The notes under the pieces: generated by a model
What the model was told of the DNA's origin: nothing
What the model saw: only the letters and a program-made list of their open reading frames with translations
The model's database searches: none
Source of the DNA: an uncultured Methylophilus sp.
Lineage (GTDB): Bacteria; Pseudomonadota; Gammaproteobacteria; Burkholderiales; Methylophilaceae
Assembly: GCA_936943315.1 (NCBI GenBank)
Contig: CAKZJM010000243.1
Coordinates: forward strand, 1 to 17,594
Direction: 5' to 3'
Length of the DNA: 17,594 nucleotides
In this document: piece after piece, positions 13,002 through 17,594 of the stretch
Position numbering within the stretch: the first letter of the stretch is position 1
Layout of the letters: the number at the start of each line of letters is the position of its first letter
Made by a program: the position numbers and the translations under genes

Positions 13002-13742
13002 ATGTCTAATCAACAAGTAGCATTGGTCACAGGCGCGAGTCGCGGTATCGGTGCGGCCATTGCGCAAGCACTGGGTAAGCAAGGCGCTATCGTGATTGGC
13101 ACAGCCACATCCGCCAGTGGCGCTGAAGCGATTACTGCGCATTTGAAAGCCGCAGGCGTAAATGGGGTTGGGATGGCGCTGGATGTTACCCAACCGGAAC
13201 AAATTGACGCGTTATTGAAGCAGATTGCTGAGCAATATGGCGATGTCAGTATTCTGGTCAACAATGCAGGCATTACCAAAGATACGTTGCTGATGCGCAT
13301 GAAAGACGAAGACTGGGATGCGGTTTTAAACACCAATCTGAAATCTGTTTTCCGCATGAGCCAGGCGGTATTGCGCCCCATGATGAAAGCGCGTCAAGGC
13401 CGCATCATTAATATTTCCAGCGTGGTGGGTCATATGGGTAATGCGGGTCAAACCAATTATGCCGCGGCCAAAGCCGGTATGACGGGTTTCACCAAATCCA
13501 TGGCACAAGAGGTCGGTAGCCGTGGCATTACGGTGAACTGTGTCGCTCCCGGTTTCATTGATACTGACATGACGGCTGAGTTGCCTGAAGAGATCAAGGC
13601 CAAAATGCTGGAGCGTATTGCAGTGGGGCGTTTGGGTCAGGTGGATGAAATTGCAGCCACGGTTGCCTTTTTGGCATCCCCTGCGGCGGCCTATATTACA
13701 GGCGAGACCATTCATGTGAATGGTGGCATGTATAGCGCCTAA
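13002..13742 (+). CDS. fabG: 3-oxoacyl-ACP reductase
   Basis: A 246-residue short-chain dehydrogenase that reduces beta-ketoacyl-ACP with NADPH in each elongation cycle. The Rossmann nucleotide motif TGASRGIG is at residues 10-17, followed by NNAG at 87-90, and the catalytic residues S140, Y153 and K157 (YAAAK) are all present. The C-terminal GGMYSA end is the usual FabG end. ATG 13002 has a strong AAGGGGAAAGAG ribosome binding site. It lies 11 nt after fabD; acpP follows after 97 nt with its own promoter. Confidence 0.98.
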   Translation: MSNQQVALVTGASRGIGAAIAQALGKQGAIVIGTATSASGAEAITAHLKAAGVNGVGMALDVTQPEQIDALLKQIAEQYGDVSILVNNAGITKDTLLMRMKDEDWDAVLNTNLKSVFRMSQAVLRPMMKARQGRIINISSVVGHMGNAGQTNYAAAKAGMTGFTKSMAQEVGSRGITVNCVAPGFIDTDMTAELPEEIKAKMLERIAVGRLGQVDEIAATVAFLASPAAAYITGETIHVNGGMYSA

Positions 13743-13765
13743 TATTGAATTTTGAGATTTGTTTT

Positions 13766-13794
13766 TTGGTATTCTGGGCAAGTTTTGCTAGAAT
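13766..13794 (+). promoter_or_regulatory. Promoter of acpP with extended -10
   Basis: TTGGTA (13766-13771), a 17-bp spacer and TAGAAT (13789-13794, 5 of 6), preceded by TGC, which fits an extended -10 element. This gives acpP independent, presumably high, expression. Confidence 0.6.
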
Positions 13795-13839
13795 ACTGGT
13801 TTACTGTACACGACACTTATCAACAAAGGGGTATTTTAG

Positions 13840-14076
13840 ATGTCCGACATCGAACAACGCGTAAAGAAAATCGTTTGTGAACAATTAGGTGCAAACGAAG
13901 CTGACGTTAAGAACACATCATCTTTCGTAGATGATCTGGGTGCAGATTCTCTGGACACCGTAGAATTGGTGATGGCTTTGGAAGAAGAATTCGATTGCGA
14001 AATCCCTGACGAAGAAGCTGAAAAAATCACAACCGTGCAGCAAGCGATTGACTACGTCAACGCAAACCTCAAGTAA
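13840..14076 (+). CDS. acpP: Acyl carrier protein
   Basis: A 78-residue acidic protein that carries growing acyl chains on 4'-phosphopantetheine. The attachment serine is S37 in GADSLDTVEL, and the start MSDIEQRVKKIVCEQLG is the standard ACP helix I. ATG 13840 follows AAGGGG at a slightly long spacing of 9 nt. Codons are simple and uniform, as expected for an abundant protein. The gene has its own promoter and is followed by a clear intrinsic terminator that ends 5 nt before fabF. Confidence 0.98.
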   Translation: MSDIEQRVKKIVCEQLGANEADVKNTSSFVDDLGADSLDTVELVMALEEEFDCEIPDEEAEKITTVQQAIDYVNANLK

Positions 14077-14095
14077 TTCATTGACTTCTTTCTTC

Positions 14096-14123
14096 AATCA
14101 GCCCTCGCAAGAGGGCTGATTTT
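14096..14123 (+). terminator. Intrinsic terminator/attenuator between acpP and fabF
   Basis: AATCAGCCCTC (14096-14106) and GAGGGCTGATT (14111-14121) form an 11-bp perfect stem with a GCAA tetraloop and a TTTT run at 14120-14123. It ends 5 nt before the fabF ATG. The only purine-rich stretch before fabF, GAGGG, is locked in the 3' arm of the stem. Confidence 0.85.
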
Positions 14124-14128
14124 CTATT

Positions 14129-15361
14129 ATGACGAAACGCAGAGTAGTAGTAACTGGCTTGGGCGTGGTGTCTCCAGTAGGGATTGGTACCCAAACCGCT
14201 TGGAACAATCTGGTCGCTGGTCAATCAGGCATTACCCGTATTACCAAATTTGATCCCACTCCGTTCGCCTCGCAAATTGCGGGTGAAGTGAAGGGCTTTA
14301 ACGCTGAGGAGTTTATCCCTGCCAAGGATGCTCGCCGTATGGATACTTTTATCCAGTATGGCCTCGCCGCTGGCCTGGAAGCCTTCCGTGACTCTGGCCT
14401 GGAAGTGACTGAAGCCAATGCCGAGCGCATTGGCGTCACCATTGGGTCTGGCATTGGTGGTTTGGGATTGATTGAATCCACTAACGACAGTTATGACGAC
14501 GGTGGCCCACGCAAGATTTCACCTTTCTTTATTCCTGGCACCATCATCAACATGATCTCAGGCAACTTGTCTATCATGTTGGGTTTAAAAGGCCCTAATA
14601 TTGCCGTGGTGACCGCTTGTACCACAGGCACACACAGCATTGGCGAAGCCGCACGTATGATTGAATACGGCGATGCCGATGTCATGGTGGCTGGCGGTGC
14701 AGAAGCAGCGATCACCGAGCTCAGCGTCGGTGGCTTTGCCTCTGCGAGAGCCTTATCCAGCCGTAATGACGATCCGGCAACTGCGAGTCGTCCCTGGGAT
14801 AAAGACCGTGATGGTTTTGTCATTGGGGAAGGCGCGGGCGTATTGGTGCTTGAAGAATATGAGCATGCAAAAGCCCGCGGTGCAAAAATTTACGCTGAAG
14901 TGGCAGGCTATGGTTTAAGTGCCGATGCCTATCACATGACCGCGCCAAATATGGATGGCCCACGTCGTTCCATGGTCAATGCCCTCAAAAATGCAGGCGT
15001 GAACCCTGATCAGGTGCAATTCATGAATGCACATGGCACCTCTACGCCACTGGGTGATACCAATGAAACCAACGCGATTAAAGCCACGTTTGGTGATCAT
15101 GCCTATAAATTGGTTGTGAATTCAACCAAGTCCATGACCGGGCATTTGTTAGGTGGTGCAGGTGGTTTGGAGTCTGTGTTTACAGTGTTGTCGCTCTATC
15201 ACCAGATCTCCCCGCCGACGATCAACTTATTCAATCAGGATCCTGAATGCGATTTGGATTACTGTGCAAACACAGCACGTGATCTGAAAATGGAATACGC
15301 ACTCAAAAACAACTTTGGTTTTGGTGGCACAAACGGCAGCTTGTTATTCAAGCGCGTTTAA
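14129..15361 (+). CDS. fabF: 3-oxoacyl-ACP synthase II (KAS II)
   Basis: A 410-residue elongating condensing enzyme. The catalytic residues are C164 in VTACTTGTHSIG, H302 in NAHGTSTPLGD, K334 and H339 in STKSMTGHLLG, the Cys-His-His set of KAS I/II. The GFGGTNGSLLF end is typical. ATG 14129 gives the canonical start MTKRRVVVTGLGVVSPVG, so it is secure even though no free Shine-Dalgarno is present: the acpP terminator hairpin ends immediately before it. Expression therefore probably depends on read-through from acpP, with the hairpin lowering FabF relative to ACP. Last gene of the fab cluster; a bidirectional terminator follows. Confidence 0.98.
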   Translation: MTKRRVVVTGLGVVSPVGIGTQTAWNNLVAGQSGITRITKFDPTPFASQIAGEVKGFNAEEFIPAKDARRMDTFIQYGLAAGLEAFRDSGLEVTEANAERIGVTIGSGIGGLGLIESTNDSYDDGGPRKISPFFIPGTIINMISGNLSIMLGLKGPNIAVVTACTTGTHSIGEAARMIEYGDADVMVAGGAEAAITELSVGGFASARALSSRNDDPATASRPWDKDRDGFVIGEGAGVLVLEEYEHAKARGAKIYAEVAGYGLSADAYHMTAPNMDGPRRSMVNALKNAGVNPDQVQFMNAHGTSTPLGDTNETNAIKATFGDHAYKLVVNSTKSMTGHLLGGAGGLESVFTVLSLYHQISPPTINLFNQDPECDLDYCANTARDLKMEYALKNNFGFGGTNGSLLFKRV

Positions 15362-15381
15362 GTTCAGGTCATCTACGTAGC

Positions 15382-15417
15382 CAATAAAAAAGCCAGCATA
15401 TGCTGGCTTTTTTATTG
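15382..15417. terminator. Bidirectional terminator, 36-nt perfect palindrome
   Basis: CAATAAAAAAGCCAGCAT (15382-15399) is the exact reverse complement of 15400-15417. The GC core AGCCAGCATATGCTGGCT is flanked by six A on one side and six T on the other, so it can terminate fabF on the plus strand and tpx on the minus strand. Confidence 0.92.
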
Positions 15418-15427
15418 CGTTCAGTGC

Positions 15428-15931
15428 TTATTTCAGCACGGCCAAGGCAGCTGCGTAGTTGGGCTCGTCGGCGATCTCGCCCACCAGTTCACTATGCAAA
15501 ACCTTGTTGTTCTCATCCAGCACGACCACTGCGCGGGCAGTCAAACCAGCCAGGCTGCTGTCAGTGATCAATACACCGTAATCTGTCGCAAATTTTGCGG
15601 TGTCACGGAAGGTGGACAGGGTCACTACGTTTTCCAGGCCTTCAGCACCGCAGAAACGGCTTTGTGCGAATGGCAGATCAGCAGAAATACACAGCACTAC
15701 GCTATTGCTGGCACTACTGGCTTCTTTGTTAAAGGTGCGCACTGAAGTGGCACAAGTTGGCGTGTCAATGCTTGGGAAGATGTTCAGAATTTTACGTTTG
15801 CCTGCATAAGCATCCAGGCCAACCAGGTTGCGTTTGGCATCTGCCAGTTGAAATGCCGGGGCAGTATCGCCTGCCGCCAAAAATTTACCGCCAACGGCGA
15901 CCGGGTTACCTTTAAGCGTGACGCTTGCCAT
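15428..15931 (-). CDS. tpx: Thiol peroxidase (Tpx, 2-Cys peroxiredoxin)
   Basis: A 167-residue thioredoxin-dependent lipid/hydroperoxide peroxidase. The active site is complete: T57-P58-T59-C60 in SIDTPTCATSV (peroxidatic C60), the resolving C94 in SRFCGAEG and R133 in LTARAVV, in register with E. coli Tpx (C61 and C95). ATG 15931-15929 is preferred over an in-frame TTG 12 nt upstream because TTGGAG gives a good ribosome binding site and MASVTLKGNPV is the usual Tpx start. A second Tpx-like gene lies upstream on the same strand, 88 nt away. The gap has a weak promoter, so tpx may be expressed alone or with its neighbour. Confidence 0.96.
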   Translation of the reverse strand: MASVTLKGNPVAVGGKFLAAGDTAPAFQLADAKRNLVGLDAYAGKRKILNIFPSIDTPTCATSVRTFNKEASSASNSVVLCISADLPFAQSRFCGAEGLENVVTLSTFRDTAKFATDYGVLITDSSLAGLTARAVVVLDENNKVLHSELVGEIADEPNYAAALAVLK

Positions 15932-15970
15932 ATTATTCTCCAAAACATGAGTGGTTAGTCTTAATCTTCT

Positions 15971-15999
15971 ACTTTAACGTGTCGGCGAGTGGCAATCAA
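15971..15999 (-). promoter_or_regulatory. Weak candidate promoter of tpx
   Basis: On the minus strand TTGATT (15999-15994, 4 of 6) and TAAAGT (15976-15971, 4 of 6) have a 17-bp spacer. It would give a leader of about 35 nt. Confidence 0.35.
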
Positions 16000-16019
16000 C
16001 CACATAAAAAGTAAGGGAA

Positions 16020-16526
16020 TCAGGTTTTCAGGACGGCGAGTGCTGCTTCGTAGTCAGGTTCATTGGTCAGTTCCTTGACCAGTTCTACATGCAACACGCG
16101 GTCATCTTCATCGGCTACCATCAGCACGCGGGCGGGTAAACCGGCGAGTTTGCTGGTCATCATGAGCACGCCATAGTTCTTAAGCATGTCTCTTCCACGC
16201 AGCGTAGAAAGGTGTATGCCTGTGGTCAGGTTTTCTGTGGCGCAAAAGCGGGCGGTAGTGAATGGCAGGTCGGCAGAAATATGCAAGACCACGGTATTGG
16301 GCAAATCGGCGACCATGCTATCCAGAATACGGACGCTGTTGGCGCTGGTAGCGGTGTCTATCCCGGGAAAAAAATGCAGGATTTTGCGCTGACCCTTAAA
16401 GGCCTCCAGCGAAACATCCTCTAATGTCGAATTTACCAGTTGAAAAAATGGCAGTGTCTGGCCAATGCCGGGCAAATTGTCTTCCACTAAAATCGGGTCG
16501 TCCAGCAATGCAGTTGCGTTAGGCAT
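16020..16526 (-). CDS. Tpx-like protein lacking the peroxidatic cysteine
   Basis: A 168-residue protein clearly of the Tpx family along its whole length: GQRKILHFFPGIDT (45-58), HISADLPFTTARFC (82-95), the arginine R133 and the C-terminal NEPDYEAALAVLK, which nearly matches its neighbour tpx. The active site reads T58-A59-T60-S61 where Tpx has T-P-T-C, so both the peroxidatic cysteine and the active-site proline are changed, while the resolving-position C95 is kept. Serine 61 is AGC, one base from TGC. The frame is intact with no stop, so it is not simply a decayed pseudogene. It cannot be a normal thiol peroxidase; a sensor, binding or regulatory role, or early loss of function, are possible. 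ATG 16526-16524 lacks a good ribosome binding site. Confidence 0.9.
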   Translation of the reverse strand: MPNATALLDDPILVEDNLPGIGQTLPFFQLVNSTLEDVSLEAFKGQRKILHFFPGIDTATSANSVRILDSMVADLPNTVVLHISADLPFTTARFCATENLTTGIHLSTLRGRDMLKNYGVLMMTSKLAGLPARVLMVADEDDRVLHVELVKELTNEPDYEAALAVLKT

Positions 16527-16556
16527 GTGTCATGATCAATTTAACAAGTGCCTGAC

Positions 16557-16585
16557 ATCATAGAGCATAACGGGATGAAAATTAA
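16557..16585 (-). promoter_or_regulatory. Weak candidate promoter of the Tpx-like gene
   Basis: On the minus strand TTAATT (16585-16580, 3 of 6), a 17-bp spacer and TATGAT (16562-16557, 5 of 6). The start would lie about 25 nt before the ATG. Confidence 0.3.
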
Positions 16586-16709
16586 GTTTTTTATCACTTG
16601 TTAATGCGTAAGGCAGAGGCTGCCTGGCTGCGGTTTTTAATGATGTCAACCACATTATTTGTACCGGCCAGGGATACAAAAAAGCGCGATGGCGAGTAAA
16701 ATAAAAGCC

Positions 16710-17594
16710 ATGGATACGCCTGAAATTCCCACCTTACAACCCGCTTTTATCCATCTGCGCTGCCACAGTGAGTATTCCATTGTGGATGGCACAGTGCGTA
16801 TTGACGACTACGTCAAGGCTGCCAAAAGCGATGCCATGCCCGCCATTGCATTGACTGACCTTGCTAACCTGTTTGGGGCAGTCAAATTTTACAAAGCGGC
16901 CCGTGGCAAAGGCCTTAAACCTTTGTTAGGCTGTGATGTATGGGTTGAAAACACGGTTCAGCGTGACCAGCCACAACGGATGTTGTTACTGGTACAGAAC
17001 CAGCAGGGGTATCGCAACCTGTGTGAATTGTTGTCTAGCGCCTACCTCGAAAACCAGTACCGCGAACGCGCCGAAATCAAGACTGAGTGGCTGCAACAAA
17101 AAAATGCAGGCCTGTTGATGTTGTCTGGCTTTTCTGCCGGGGACGTTGGCCAGGCCTTGCAAGCGGGTAATCAAACCCAGGCAATGCAACTGGCGCGCCA
17201 ATGGGCACAAACTTTTGCTGGTCGCTACTATCTGGAGGTGCAGCGCGTACATGATGTCGGTAGCGCCGAAGCCTATGCACAAGAGCAACTGATACAACAA
17301 ACGGTATTGCTGGCACAACAGCTTGATTTGCCAGTGGTAGCAACACATCCTGTGCAGTTTCAAACCCCTGACGATTTTATGGCGCATGAAGCGCGCACCT
17401 GTATCGCAGAAGGCTATGTGCTGGCCGATAAACGGCGTCCGCGCCGCTTTGTGGCGTCGCAATATGTGAAAACCCAGGCTGAGATGCAAGCCTTGTTCGC
17501 CGATATACCATTGGCGCTACAAAACTCGGTAGAAATTGCCAAACGTTGCAACCTCACACTCACCCTGGGTAAAAACTACCTGCCAGATTTTCCA
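16710..17594 (+). CDS. dnaE: DNA polymerase III alpha subunit, N-terminal part, cut by window end
   Basis: Replicative polymerase; 295 residues are visible, covering the PHP domain and its junction to the polymerase core. The start FIHLRCHSEYSIVDGTVRIDDYVKAA (13-38), MPAIALTDLANLFG (43-56), GLKPLLGCDVWV and LPVVATHPVQF follow E. coli DnaE closely, as does the last visible part, ALQNSVEIAKRCNLTLTLGKNYLPDFP. The metal-binding histidine pattern of active PHP domains is only partly kept (HLRCHSEYS). An in-frame ATG 21 nt upstream (16689) is an alternative start; neither has a clear ribosome binding site. It is divergent from the Tpx-like gene across 183 nt. A small hairpin AGGCAG/CTGCCT (16611-16625) is the only structure I see there. 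Confidence 0.95.
   Translation, partial: MDTPEIPTLQPAFIHLRCHSEYSIVDGTVRIDDYVKAAKSDAMPAIALTDLANLFGAVKFYKAARGKGLKPLLGCDVWVENTVQRDQPQRMLLLVQNQQGYRNLCELLSSAYLENQYRERAEIKTEWLQQKNAGLLMLSGFSAGDVGQALQAGNQTQAMQLARQWAQTFAGRYYLEVQRVHDVGSAEAYAQEQLIQQTVLLAQQLDLPVVATHPVQFQTPDDFMAHEARTCIAEGYVLADKRRPRRFVASQYVKTQAEMQALFADIPLALQNSVEIAKRCNLTLTLGKNYLPDFP

Noticed and set aside
16633..16670. Consensus TTGACA -35 box on the minus strand near 16640-16660 for the Tpx-like gene
   Set aside because: No acceptable -10 box lies 16-18 nt downstream, and it is over 100 nt from the start codon.
1..17594. CRISPR array, insertion sequence, prophage, tRNA or rRNA
   Set aside because: No repeat-spacer pattern, transposase or integrase protein, or recognisable RNA gene was seen on either strand.

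Overview
The window looks like a chromosomal, mostly housekeeping segment of a betaproteobacterium. I would guess Methylophilaceae or a close relative. The grounds are the protein styles (betaproteobacterial DinB, YceF, FabH and DnaE), the two-subunit pyruvate carboxylase, and the rpmF-plsX-fabH-fabD-fabG-acpP-fabF gene order. The family-level guess is recall and inference, not a database result. I see no insertion sequence, integrase, CRISPR array, tRNA or rRNA.

Layout. Positions 1-886 (minus) hold the 5' part of dinB, cut by the left edge. At 1144-2239 a secreted SnoaL-like protein (minus) and a one-cysteine HxlR-family repressor (plus) are divergent around a perfect 13-bp inverted repeat, a likely operator. 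From 2255 to 8592 everything is on the minus strand: a tetrapyrrole-methylase-type SAM methyltransferase, a secreted DUF4139 protein, the YceF-type Maf pyrophosphatase, and the biotin-dependent pyruvate carboxylase pair (carboxyltransferase/biotin-carrier subunit, then biotin carboxylase with a GTG start). The pair has a long leader full of inverted repeats (8593-8796). From 8930 to 15361 the plus strand carries yceD, rpmF, plsX, fabH, fabD, fabG, acpP and fabF, the fatty-acid synthesis cluster linked to ribosomal protein L32. A 36-nt perfect palindrome ends fabF and the opposing tpx. Two tandem Tpx-family genes follow on the minus strand; the upstream one has lost its peroxidatic cysteine. 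The right edge holds the start of dnaE (plus).

How the genes fit together. YceF, YceD and L32 are commonly found beside the fab cluster. Here the pyruvate carboxylase operon sits between yceF and yceD, so oxaloacetate supply and acyl-chain synthesis are transcribed outward from one 337-nt intergenic region. Promoters with good matches are visible before rpmF and acpP, with weaker candidates before yceD, pycA, tpx and the SnoaL gene. Intrinsic terminators split the minus-strand genes into short units, and one hairpin between acpP and fabF overlaps the fabF translation start region.

I did not find an obviously new multi-gene system. The observations most worth a second look are the cysteine-less Tpx paralogue, the HxlR/SnoaL operator architecture, a duplicated terminator-plus-minihairpin module, the pycA leader, and small tandem duplications that copy gene stop codons.
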